From Pontibacter mucosus (GTDB lineage: Bacteria; Bacteroidota; Bacteroidia; Cytophagales; Hymenobacteraceae), in contig NZ_QBKI01000010.1 in the NCBI RefSeq assembly GCF_003054055.1, forward strand, positions 62,001-126,000: a DNA stretch of 64,000 nucleotides, in the 5' to 3' direction. The translations under genes and the position numbers were made by a program. The first letter of the stretch is position 1. Each line of letters begins with the position of its first letter. Under the pieces are notes generated by a model that saw nothing but the letters and a program-made list of their open reading frames with translations, searched no databases and was not told the origin of the DNA. Of the stretch, positions 53,739 to 63,488 are shown piece by piece.

Positions 53739-54338
53739 TTAGTTTTTTGTGTAAGAAGCAACGGGCTGGAAGCCTACCTTGAAGTTGATTTTAAGCTCGT
53801 TGCCGGTTTTTACAGTGCCTAAAAGCGCTGTGGGTGGCTTGATGCCGAAGTCGGTGAATTTGATGTTCGCCTCGCCTGCCATTTGCACCAGGTTGGATTT
53901 AGTGCTCGTCTCCACGTTAAAAGTCACGGGCTTGGTGGTGCCGGCGATGGTTAGGTTGCCGGTAGCCAGGCCGCGGTTATTGTCCAGTGCGCGGAAAGAG
54001 GTCAGCGTAAACGTGATGTCTGGGAACTTGCTAGCCTTAAGCGACTCGTAAGCCAGGTCGTCCATCTTGGCTGTGCCGCTCTTGATAGATTGGGTCTTCA
54101 TGGTTACGGAAGCCGCCTTCACGTTTTTAAGGGTGGCGCCTTCTAGCACCATTTCAGCTGTACCCTGGGCCTGCGCGGAGGTCATTTCCCAGTCGTGCAG
54201 GGTAGAGGTGCCCTTTACTTTCAGCTCGGGCTTTGCGGCCAGTTTATACTGGTCCTGGGCGAGCAACGTGTTGCCTAAGCTTAGTCCTAAAAGGAGGCTA
54301 AACAGGCTTAGCAGTTTTATGGGGTTAAAAGTTCTCAT
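53739..54338 (-). CDS. YceI family protein
   Basis: 199 residues: a signal peptide (about 1-27, ending LLAQ) and a full YceI domain. It has the start DQYKLAAKPELKVKGTSTLHDWEM, MDDLAYESLKASKFPDITF, and the closing FTDFGIKPPTALLGTVKTGNELKINF. YceI proteins are periplasmic lipocalin-like isoprenoid binders. First gene of a three-gene unit (YceI - porin - YceI-like). Confidence 0.9.
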   Translation of the reverse strand: MRTFNPIKLLSLFSLLLGLSLGNTLLAQDQYKLAAKPELKVKGTSTLHDWEMTSAQAQGTAEMVLEGATLKNVKAASVTMKTQSIKSGTAKMDDLAYESLKASKFPDITFTLTSFRALDNNRGLATGNLTIAGTTKPVTFNVETSTKSNLVQMAGEANIKFTDFGIKPPTALLGTVKTGNELKINFKVGFQPVASYTKN

Positions 54339-54385
54339 GATGCAAGGGGTTAAGGTTTCTACTATTTTGTGTTATTTCTATGATG

Positions 54386-54393
54386 CAAAACTA
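54386..54393 (-). promoter_or_regulatory. -7 element (TAGTTTTG) of the YceI operon
   Basis: Exact match on the minus strand, 48 bp before the ATG at 54338. The rest of the 54339-54736 gap shows no gene or repeat. Confidence 0.5.
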
Positions 54394-54736
54394 TAGCAGC
54401 CCGCCTCCGCAGCGAATGACCTTGCGCAGTTAAAGAAGTGATCTTAGCTGGTATTTAAGATGACGAAAGGCAGTAAATGCCTATAAGAGCTGTATTATGC
54501 CCCCTCTGGCGGCTTTTTCGTGCTTTTAGAGCATGTGAGATTTCCTGTTCAGGTAAGAGAGGTAGAGAAAAAAATATAGCCCGATGGAGGGATGCTGCAT
54601 TCAGTTGGGATTTTGAACGCTGGGGGTTGTGCTGTCTTTTAGAGTGTAACTAATTGACTTTCTGTTTATTGGTGAGTGAAGTGATTCTGAAAATCACCGA
54701 ATCAGAAAAATACAAAAGGGGAGATGCTATACTTTA

Positions 54737-55423
54737 TTACTTCACCTCGCTCTTAAAAACAGCCGCGTAGTGGTCGGCCAGGCGGGTGGGTTCGGGCAGT
54801 TTATACTTGGTGGCGCAGGCCAGGGCTATACTTGTAGCGGACTCCAGGTCCATCAGGTGGCCGGGCGAGACGAAGACAGGCTTGATGTTATCCTTGGTGC
54901 GGAGCACGTTGGCGATGATGTCATCCTTATAGATAAGTGGCGAGACAGAGCCCTTGATTGCAGCCGGCTCTTTATACTTGCCTACCAGTACTTTCTTGGC
55001 CACCCCCATAGTGGGCTTGTTCAGGTGCAGGCCCAAGTGCGTGGCAATGCCCAGGCGCCGCGGGTGCGAAATGCCGTGGCCGTCCACCATGATCAGGTCG
55101 GGCTTTTGTTCCAGCTTCTCGTAGGTTTTTAGCAAATTGGGTGCCTCCCGGAAGGCCAGGAAGCCCGGGATGTAGGGCAACTCGACCGGCCCATGGTGCC
55201 ATACTTTCTCCACCACCTCCAACTCCGGGTACGTCAACAGTATAAATACCGAAAGGATGGTGTCCTCGCCGATAAAGGAGGAGTCGCAGCCTGCTATCAG
55301 CTTCAGGTCAAAGTCCGGCTTCTGGATGACGATGCGCTCCTGCATTTGCCGCTGCTCTTCGGTGAGGCGGGCAAGTATAGCCGGGTCCGGGGCAGGATAG
55401 TCGAAGCGTCGGAAGTAAGCCAT
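54737..55423 (-). CDS. nfi: Endonuclease V (deoxyinosine 3 prime endonuclease)
   Basis: 228 residues. Motifs: AGCDSSF (catalytic Asp), YIPGFLAFREAPNLL (wedge and catalytic Glu), DGHGISHPRRLGIATHLG (metal and substrate binding), VSPGHLMDLESA. Nfi cuts DNA (or RNA) one nucleotide 3 prime to deoxyinosine and other deaminated bases. Start MAYFRRF. Isolated, with the GAGTTAG repeat directly upstream. Confidence 0.92.
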   Translation of the reverse strand: MAYFRRFDYPAPDPAILARLTEEQRQMQERIVIQKPDFDLKLIAGCDSSFIGEDTILSVFILLTYPELEVVEKVWHHGPVELPYIPGFLAFREAPNLLKTYEKLEQKPDLIMVDGHGISHPRRLGIATHLGLHLNKPTMGVAKKVLVGKYKEPAAIKGSVSPLIYKDDIIANVLRTKDNIKPVFVSPGHLMDLESATSIALACATKYKLPEPTRLADHYAAVFKSEVK

Positions 55424-55428
55424 GGTTG

Positions 55429-55500
55429 AGTTGGGGAGTTTGGGAGTTAGAGAGTTTGGGAGTTAGAGAGTTAGAAGGTTAGAAAGTTAAAAAGTAAGGT
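55429..55500. repeat. GAGTTAGAAAGTTA-family repeat, left arm
   Basis: Eight or so tandem near-copies (GAGTTGGGGAGTTTGGGAG, GAGTTAGAAGGTTAGAAAG). Paired in inverse orientation with 55600-55702 across a 100-bp spacer. Confidence 0.68.
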
Positions 55501-55599
55501 ATGGGCTCGGTTTAAAGTATAGTTGATTGTTACGTGCATACGTTTTTTCCTACATAATGGTGATAGCAGTAGAATATAATCATAGTATAGAAGAATCAC

Positions 55600-55702
55600 C
55601 CTCCAACTCATTAACTCCTTAGACGCAACGTATGGCGTCCCTGAGAACCCTCAATTCTTAAACTCTCTAACTCTCTAACTCCCAAACTCTACAACTCCCT
55701 CA
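55600..55702. repeat. GAGTTAGAAAGTTA-family repeat, right arm (inverted)
   Basis: Words CCAACTCATTAACTCC, TTAAACTCTCTAACTC and ACTCCCAAACTC, complementary to the left arm, interrupted by GACGCAACGTATGGCGTC, a second small palindrome. Confidence 0.62.
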
Positions 55703-56344
55703 GGCACTGCAGGGGTAGATTAGCTTGGCGAACAGCAGATACCAGCGGCCCTCTGCAAAGCCGAAGTGAAACTCAAAGGAGGTGGCGGTGTGCAGGACCG
55801 ATTGCTGTACCAGCGGCAAGGTGGCTTCTATCTGTTTTAACTGTGCCGGGGGCAGGTCGGCATACTTCCAGTAGCCGCTTTTCACGAAACGCTCCGGGCC
55901 GGCTGCAAAGCAACCATCCTTGCTATAACCTGATTGGTCCGCGTCGTAATCCATGTCGGCACAGTCGAAGGTAGGCCAGGATTCCTGCTGCAGATCGCAG
56001 GTTTTTCCCTCGTCTTTTATAGTTAGGAAGGAGCGGTCCTGATACTCGCGTTTAAAGCTGCCGATGTCCGTCACAAAGGTCATTTTAGGCATCGCGCCCG
56101 GCTGCTCAATCACCCATAAGCCATACTTTGGGTGCAGAAACTGATTTAGATCGGCTGTATCAGCAGCTTGCAGTGCCGAAAAGAACTGGCTGAACGCCTG
56201 CTCAAAAGTAGTATCGGCTGCCAGCGGCACTTCCTGTTCCGTCTCCAGCGAGTCCGTTCGCTGCGCATTGTCGGGCTTTTTGTCAGGACTGCAGGCGCTT
56301 AGAACCATTAGTAGTGCAAGTATAAAGTAAGCAGGGTATTTCAT
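55700..56344 (-). CDS. Lipoprotein of unknown function
   Basis: 214 residues from MKYPAYFILALLMVLSACS (lipobox Cys near 18), with an upstream in-frame extension rejected. The mature protein is acidic and helical early (TTFEQAFSQFFSALQAADTADLNQFLHP), then has Cys pairs (KTCDL, FDCADMD, DGCFAAG and a C-terminal CSA) that may form disulfides. The layout suggests a secreted small alpha/beta domain, possibly NTF2-like. Family not recognised. Confidence 0.72.
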   Translation of the reverse strand: MKYPAYFILALLMVLSACSPDKKPDNAQRTDSLETEQEVPLAADTTFEQAFSQFFSALQAADTADLNQFLHPKYGLWVIEQPGAMPKMTFVTDIGSFKREYQDRSFLTIKDEGKTCDLQQESWPTFDCADMDYDADQSGYSKDGCFAAGPERFVKSGYWKYADLPPAQLKQIEATLPLVQQSVLHTATSFEFHFGFAEGRWYLLFAKLIYPCSA

Positions 56345-56473
56345 AGGGTTGATCGCTTTTGCTTTGATACGCACAGCGGCGGCAGGTGTATACTTTCTGA
56401 ACTTTGGATAGGGCGGTTCGTAATCAAAGTAGGCAGATAACCAGATACTTATACTGGTGTAAGATAACAAGCT

Positions 56474-57157
56474 ATGATGAACTATACTTTCAACGACAGT
56501 GTCCGGATTGAGCTGAAGGATGCCCATTTAGTTGGCGATCTGGCGATTCCGGAAGGAGCCTCCGGGCTGATTATCTTCTCGCATGGTAGCGGCAGCAGCC
56601 GCCTCAGCAGCCGCAACCGTTTTGTGGCAGATCACTTGCAGCGGTCGGGCTTTGCCACACTGCTCTTCGACTTGCTGACGGAGGAGGAAGACCGGGAGTA
56701 CAGCAACCGCTTCGACATCCCCAAACTCACGCGCCGCCTCATCGACACGACTTACTGGGTGCAGCAGGACCCACGCACCAGCGATTTTAACCTGGCTTAC
56801 TTTGGGGCCAGCACGGGAGCCGCCTCCGCCATTGGAGCCGCTGCCGCTGAGGGACCCGAGATTGTAAAAGCCGTGGTGAGCCGTGGTGGTCGTCCCGACC
56901 TGGCCGATGCCGTGTTACCTGACCTGCGCGTGCCAACGCTGCTGATTGTGGGAGGCAAGGATGAGGAAGTGCTGGCGCTGAACATGCAGGCGCAGGACCA
57001 GATGCAGTGTATTAAGGATTTGGAAATCGTGCCCGACGCTACGCACCTTTTCGAGGAGCCGGGCGCCCTGGAAATGGCTGCCCAACTGGCCACCGACTGG
57101 TTCCGGAAGTATGTGAAACCCGAAAAGCAGCAGCCCTTGCGCCAGGACCAGCCCTAG
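56474..57157 (+). CDS. Alpha/beta-hydrolase (dienelactone hydrolase-like)
   Basis: 227 residues. The nucleophile elbow is FGASTGAASA (GxSxG with Ser near 115); the acid is in VGGKDEEV and the His in PDATHLFEEPG. The first strand motif FSHGSGSSR forms the oxyanion region. It shares the class of hydrolases that in mycobacteria and cyanobacteria are fused to a phosphoribosyltransferase. That partner is the next gene, 182 nt away. No signal peptide; cytoplasmic. Confidence 0.83.
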   Translation: MMNYTFNDSVRIELKDAHLVGDLAIPEGASGLIIFSHGSGSSRLSSRNRFVADHLQRSGFATLLFDLLTEEEDREYSNRFDIPKLTRRLIDTTYWVQQDPRTSDFNLAYFGASTGAASAIGAAAAEGPEIVKAVVSRGGRPDLADAVLPDLRVPTLLIVGGKDEEVLALNMQAQDQMQCIKDLEIVPDATHLFEEPGALEMAAQLATDWFRKYVKPEKQQPLRQDQP

Positions 57158-57165
57158 GATAGTTG

Positions 57166-57330
57166 TGAATGAGTGATTGAGTGAATGAGTAAGAGTGACC
57201 ATGTGCAATTGCAGGTATTGTATCATTAGGTATCCCCTTTGTAGACAGTTAATGTCCTTAGCTATAGCTGCGAATAACGAGTAACGAATAACCAACAACT
57301 AAAAACAATTCACACATTCACTCATTCAAA
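57166..57330. repeat. GAATGAGTGA-family inverted simple repeat
   Basis: Left words GTGAATGAGTGATTGAGTG (57166-57192) and right words CACACATTCACTCATTCA (57309-57330). Between them is an AATAACGAGTAACGAATAAC run (57270-57295). It lies between the hydrolase and phosphoribosyltransferase genes. Confidence 0.55.
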
Positions 57331-57339
57331 ATTAAAACC

Positions 57340-57966
57340 ATGGATATGATCCGAAACAGGGAGGAGGCGGCGCAGCTGCTGGCAGAGCGGCTACAGAAGT
57401 ATACTGGGGAGCAGGGGGTGGTGCTGGCCATTCCGCGCGGTGGCGTGCCGGTAGCTGCCCCGATAGCCAAAAAGCTGGGCATGCCCCTGGAGGTGACGGT
57501 ATCCAAGAAGATAGGCCACCCCCTGAACCCCGAATTCGCCATAGGTGCCGTAAGTATGGACAGCGTCAGTTACAGCCCGCGCCCTGACGTGCCGGAAGAG
57601 TATATTAAGCGGGAGGTCGAGCGCATCCGGGAAAGCCTGAAGCAGAAGTATAAGTTGTTTATGGGCAAGCGGCAGCACATTCCGCTTCAGGACCGTGTGG
57701 TGATCATCGTGGATGATGGCATTGCCACCGGCCGCACGCTGGAAGCCACCGTGGAGTTGGTGCGAAAGGAGCATCCGCGCAAGATTGTGGTGGCGGTGCC
57801 CGTTGCCCCTCCCGAGGCCGCCACGCGCTTCTCTAAGATGGTGGATGATTTTGTTTGCCTGCTCACGCCCCCGTTCTTCCAGGCGGTAGGCCAGTTTTAC
57901 GTAGAGTTCTCCCAAACCTCCGACGAGGAAGTGATACAGCTTTTGGAGGAGCAGGACAAAGTATAA
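57340..57966 (+). CDS. Phosphoribosyltransferase-family protein
   Basis: 208 residues of the type I PRTase fold. The PRPP-binding motif reads VVIIVDDGIATGRTLEA (about 124-140), preceded by VLAIPRGGVPVAAPIA (about 28-42). Members with the hydrolase partner act in an unknown nucleotide or stress pathway. Its stop codon abuts the stop of the convergent GDSL gene with no gap. Confidence 0.84.
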   Translation: MDMIRNREEAAQLLAERLQKYTGEQGVVLAIPRGGVPVAAPIAKKLGMPLEVTVSKKIGHPLNPEFAIGAVSMDSVSYSPRPDVPEEYIKREVERIRESLKQKYKLFMGKRQHIPLQDRVVIIVDDGIATGRTLEATVELVRKEHPRKIVVAVPVAPPEAATRFSKMVDDFVCLLTPPFFQAVGQFYVEFSQTSDEEVIQLLEEQDKV

Positions 57967-59331
57967 CTACCGCTCCACCACAAACTTCGAGAAGTATACT
58001 TTGTCGCCGGCCAGCACCCGCACCAGGTAAATGCCTGCGCCGTGTAGCTGGTCTGTGATTATTTTTGTGCTGAAGGTGCCGTTAGGAGCCTGCGCCAGTT
58101 GCTGTTTGTGCACCAGTTTGCCCTCTTTAGTATACACATGCACGTCGGCTACTTGGCTGGGGTGGCTGTGCTGCAGGTGCAGCGTTACGTGCTGGCCCTT
58201 GCTGCTGGTGGGGTATACTTTCAGCCTCTGCGGTTGCTCTTTCACCTGCACATGCACCACCTGCGACAGGCTGCTGGTGCCGTCTGTGTCTACCTGCTTT
58301 AACCGATAGTATAAGGTACCTGGAGAAGCTGTAGAGTCAGTGAACGTATAGTGCTGCGCCACTACGGTGGTGCCGGCTCCCGCCACACGGCCAATCTCCT
58401 GGAATTCTACCCCATCTTTCGAGCGCTGTACATCAAAATAAGCATTGTCTGTTTCTGATGCGGTTTGCCACTCCAGTTGCACCTGCCCGTTTATACCTGG
58501 GCGGGCGCTGAAACTGGAAAGTTCCACGGGGAGCGGAACGATCACCTCGTTCATGAGGGCGTCGAACCAGCGTTGGGCCATTTTCCGCTCGCCAATAAAG
58601 TTAGGGTGCAGGCCATCGTGCGTGTCGCCCTGGCCTTCGACTGAGTTTGGGTTCCAGGTGGCATCAAAGTCGGTATGTTGGTCTACCACAATTACCGGAG
58701 ACTGAAGCGTGGTGAGTTCCTCTGCAAGGGCAGGGATGCGTGCGTTCAGCTTGCTGATGTTCTGATTTACCTGTACGTTGCCCACGCCTTCATCTGCCGG
58801 AATGAGCTGCGCCATGAAGATGACTACGTCCGGATTATCAGCCCGAATCTGCCGTACCACCTCACGGAGTTCGCCTAGCGTTTCTTCCACACTCTGGTTC
58901 TGGAACATATCGTTTGTGCCCAGGTGCATCAGTACAACATCCGGCGTATACCTGTTGAGCCATTGGCTTAGCCGCTGTTTGTTTCGTTCTCCTTCTTTCC
59001 CGTTAAGTATCTCGTCCACACGCCAGCCCCAGTGGCCTTCGTTTTTGTTCGTGTAAATCTTTCCTTTATAATCAGAGCCCTTTACAGCAGGACTTACGTC
59101 GTCCTTATTTACATCATGTGAGCCGACAAACTCAAAATCCACCTCTGCATCAATCAGCATTTTCCAGAGCTCATAGCGGTAGCTGGGGTGCTTGCCATCG
59201 CCCTGCGTGATGGAGTTGCCCAAAGGCATGATCTTAAGCTGTCCGGAGGCCGGGAAAACTAAAATAGCGAAGCAGGAAATAAGCAGAAAGCGTAAGACGT
59301 GTAAGCTAAGTGAAGTGTAAATTGTACTCAT
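57967..59331 (-). CDS. SGNH/GDSL hydrolase with type IX secretion sorting domain
   Basis: 454 residues: signal peptide (ending about 31), SGNH hydrolase domain (about 33-265; block I GNSITQGD gives the nucleophile Ser, block III LGTNDMF, block V DGLHPN gives Asp/His), a fibronectin-like or Ig-like linker (about 280-375), and a C-terminal type A T9SS sorting domain (about 380-454, ending GIYLVRVLAGDKVYFSKFV). It should be exported across the outer membrane by T9SS and act on acylated carbohydrates or lipids. No polysaccharide locus is nearby. Confidence 0.88.
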   Translation of the reverse strand: MSTIYTSLSLHVLRFLLISCFAILVFPASGQLKIMPLGNSITQGDGKHPSYRYELWKMLIDAEVDFEFVGSHDVNKDDVSPAVKGSDYKGKIYTNKNEGHWGWRVDEILNGKEGERNKQRLSQWLNRYTPDVVLMHLGTNDMFQNQSVEETLGELREVVRQIRADNPDVVIFMAQLIPADEGVGNVQVNQNISKLNARIPALAEELTTLQSPVIVVDQHTDFDATWNPNSVEGQGDTHDGLHPNFIGERKMAQRWFDALMNEVIVPLPVELSSFSARPGINGQVQLEWQTASETDNAYFDVQRSKDGVEFQEIGRVAGAGTTVVAQHYTFTDSTASPGTLYYRLKQVDTDGTSSLSQVVHVQVKEQPQRLKVYPTSSKGQHVTLHLQHSHPSQVADVHVYTKEGKLVHKQQLAQAPNGTFSTKIITDQLHGAGIYLVRVLAGDKVYFSKFVVER

Positions 59332-59641
59332 AAGCTAAATAGTAGGTAAGTAGTAAACGAGCTAACAGGGACGGTAGGTGAGGGGGTAACAGTTACGCGA
59401 GCGGCTGTAAGAATGGGTAAAAGTGAGCTTAGGGTAAGGGAATGTAGCTGTTTTATAAGGGAACGAAACGACTGCCTGCGCTTGCCGAGCAACTGAGGAG
59501 GTCGCCGGAGCTGAAAAAAGTATAACTTTATTGCTGGTGCCTGGTTGCAGTAGCATGGGTCAGGCCTTCTATACTTTGCAGAGGTATGAGTTTTATGCCG
59601 AAGGAAAGCCTTCCTGCATTAGCCTATTTCAAAAAGACTCT

Positions 59642-59649
59642 TATATTTG
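59642..59649 (+). promoter_or_regulatory. -7 element (TATATTTG) of icd
   Basis: Exact TAnnTTTG match, 63 bp before the ATG at 59712. The gap 59332-59711 holds no gene or clear repeat. Confidence 0.5.
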
Positions 59650-59702
59650 CTTTTAGAACTATATGTATTTATCTGCCCATAAACAGCAGTATTTTAATCT
59701 AA

Positions 59703-61940
<2,238 letters not shown>

Positions 61941-61962
61941 GAAGTATAAAGTATAAAAAGAG

Positions 61963-61992
61963 AAAGGCTGCCTGAGTGATCGGGCAGCCTTT
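61963..61992 (+). terminator. icd terminator
   Basis: Stem AAAGGCTGCC / GGCAGCCTTT, then TTCCTTTT; two AAGTATAA words precede it. Confidence 0.82.
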
Positions 61993-62069
61993 TCCTTTTC
62001 ATATCAAATCGATGTGGAAAGTTATTTCATTGAAGACATTCTCCTTGCTTAAGTGGAGATAAACATATA

Positions 62070-62465
62070 TTATTTATTATTTCTGTTGATTACGAAGCGA
62101 CAAAAGCTAAATACTTGTTTGATTACAAAATAAGACCAATAGCCTAAGCATAGAGCTATAAGTATCCAAACGTGAGTGTAGAAACCTTTAATTTTTGATG
62201 GTATACCAATAAACTTCAGCAATATGGTTGCTACCATCATCACAAAAACTGATGCTAGGAAGTAACCAATAAAGAAAGTTAATCCAGCGCCTAATTCATC
62301 TATACCATCTGATATGAAGTTACGCATTTCTTCATGCGTTTTCAAACCTGTCTTAATTAACGTGAATTTTATAAGGTATAGAACCACTGCTAAAAGAGCA
62401 AAGATGCTAACAAGAATGATAGATAGTCCTAGACCATCGTCTGAATCATAAACAAATCTATACAT
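62070..62465 (-). CDS. Small membrane protein of unknown function, AT-rich
   Basis: 131 residues with three hydrophobic helices (SIILVSIFALLAVVLYLI, LTFFIGYFLASVFVMMVATILL, THVWILIALCLGYWSYFVI) and a short basic tail. No family is recognised. The surrounding DNA (about 62000-62540) is visibly poorer in G+C than the rest of the window, and the AAGTAT word is nearly absent there, which suggests recent acquisition. It lies next to the RAYT element. Confidence 0.65.
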   Translation of the reverse strand: MYRFVYDSDDGLGLSIILVSIFALLAVVLYLIKFTLIKTGLKTHEEMRNFISDGIDELGAGLTFFIGYFLASVFVMMVATILLKFIGIPSKIKGFYTHVWILIALCLGYWSYFVIKQVFSFCRFVINRNNK

Positions 62466-62637
62466 AGTAGCATAAATATATAACTAAGGATATTTAAAAC
62501 ATATTTTTTTACTTGCTAACACCTGCTAAGTTAGTAAGCTGTAAGATTTATATCTCTTTTCATGCCGCAAGTTTAGCGCCAGCGCAACTTGTGGCTGCAC
62601 ATGATGCCAGTTTGTAACTGGCGTTTTCCGCAAACTA

Positions 62638-62645
62638 TACTTTTG
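62638..62645 (+). promoter_or_regulatory. -7 element (TACTTTTG) before the interrupted RAYT
   Basis: Exact match 77 bp before the ATG at 62722, inside the left palindrome block. Confidence 0.4.
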
Positions 62646-62721
62646 CCAGTTACAAACTGGCTCCATACCAACCACCAGTTACCGCTGCGCTCAAACTGGC
62701 GGTATGTTCGTATAGTATGCC

Positions 62722-63270
62722 ATGAGCCGAAACTATAAGATCAGTGACCAGAGCCAGCTGCATTTCATTTCTTTCGCAACGATACATTGGATAGATGTCT
62801 TTACAAGACCTGCTTATAAAGACATTGTAGTTGACAGCCTGAATTATTGTATTAAGAACAAAGGGCTGGAAGTACACGCCTGGTGCATCATGTCCAACCA
62901 CGTGCATCTTGTTGTCAGCTCACAAACTGCAAACCAATCCCACATCATCCGCGACCTGAAAAAGCATGCTTCCAAGACCATAGTAAAAGCCATAGTTGAT
63001 AATCCGCAGGAAAGCCGCAAGGAGTGGATGCTCTGGATGTTCGAGCGGGAAGGTAAGCGGAATAGCAATAACTAGGATTTCCAGTTCTGGCAGCAGCACA
63101 ACCAGCCTATTGAACTTAACTCGAATTTTCTAATAGAGCAGAAGCTGAACTACATTCACAACAACCCCGTGGAAGCGGGCTTTGCGTGGGAGCCGCAAGA
63201 TTATCCTTACAGCAGCGCTACAGACTATGCTGGAGGAAAAGGAATGGTTGAAATCATACTTTTAGAATAA
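62722..63270 (+). pseudogene. RAYT transposase interrupted by one amber codon
   Basis: The frame reads MSRNYKISDQSQLHF... to residue 117, where TAG (63073-63075) interrupts it, then continues in the same frame for 65 more codons to TAA at 63268. The downstream part (DFQFWQQHNQPIELN, YIHNNPVEAGFVWEPQDYPY) aligns with the intact copy at 47160 without any frameshift. HUH (NHVHLVV) is in the first part. The probable catalytic tyrosine region (YIHNNPVEAG) is in the second. The product is therefore inactive unless the TAG is read through. Confidence 0.88.
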
Positions 63271-63433
63271 TTTTATCTCCAGTTTGAGCGCAGTGGTAAC
63301 CGGTGGTTTGGCATGGCTGCCGGTCCGTAGAGATATTAATACTTATACTTTCGCCAGTTACAAACTGGCTTCATGTACAGCCACAAGTTACGCTGGCGCT
63401 AAACTTGCGGCATGAGGAACAGAGAGCATAAAA

Positions 63434-63468
63434 GGAGAGCGGCAGCCATACTTTGGCTGCCGCTCTCC
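63434..63468 (-). terminator. Terminator of the CHRD gene
   Basis: Stem GGAGAGCGGCAGCC / GGCTGCCGCTCTCC around an ATACTTT loop, followed by TTTTATG on the minus strand. Confidence 0.78.
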
Positions 63469-63488
63469 TTTTATACTTAAAATATTCC

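Larger units (their letters stand above)
62561..63414. mobile_element. 854-bp RAYT element with 63-bp inverted ends
   Basis: The left end (62561-62623) matches the complement of the right end (63352-63414) at 60 of 63 positions; both ends begin CATGCCGCAAGTTTAGCGCC. Inside each end is a second palindromic unit (CCAGTTTGTAACTGGC type), and a third inverted pair (AGTTACCGCTGCGCTCAAAC and its complement) flanks the transposase. The CATG termini lack an evident target duplication. Consistent with a REP-associated mobile unit. Confidence 0.72.

Noticed and set aside
62722-63270. Pyrrolysine or other recoding at the amber codon
   Set aside because: No supporting genes are visible and a single nonsense mutation explains it. 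It is kept only as a remote option in the finding.
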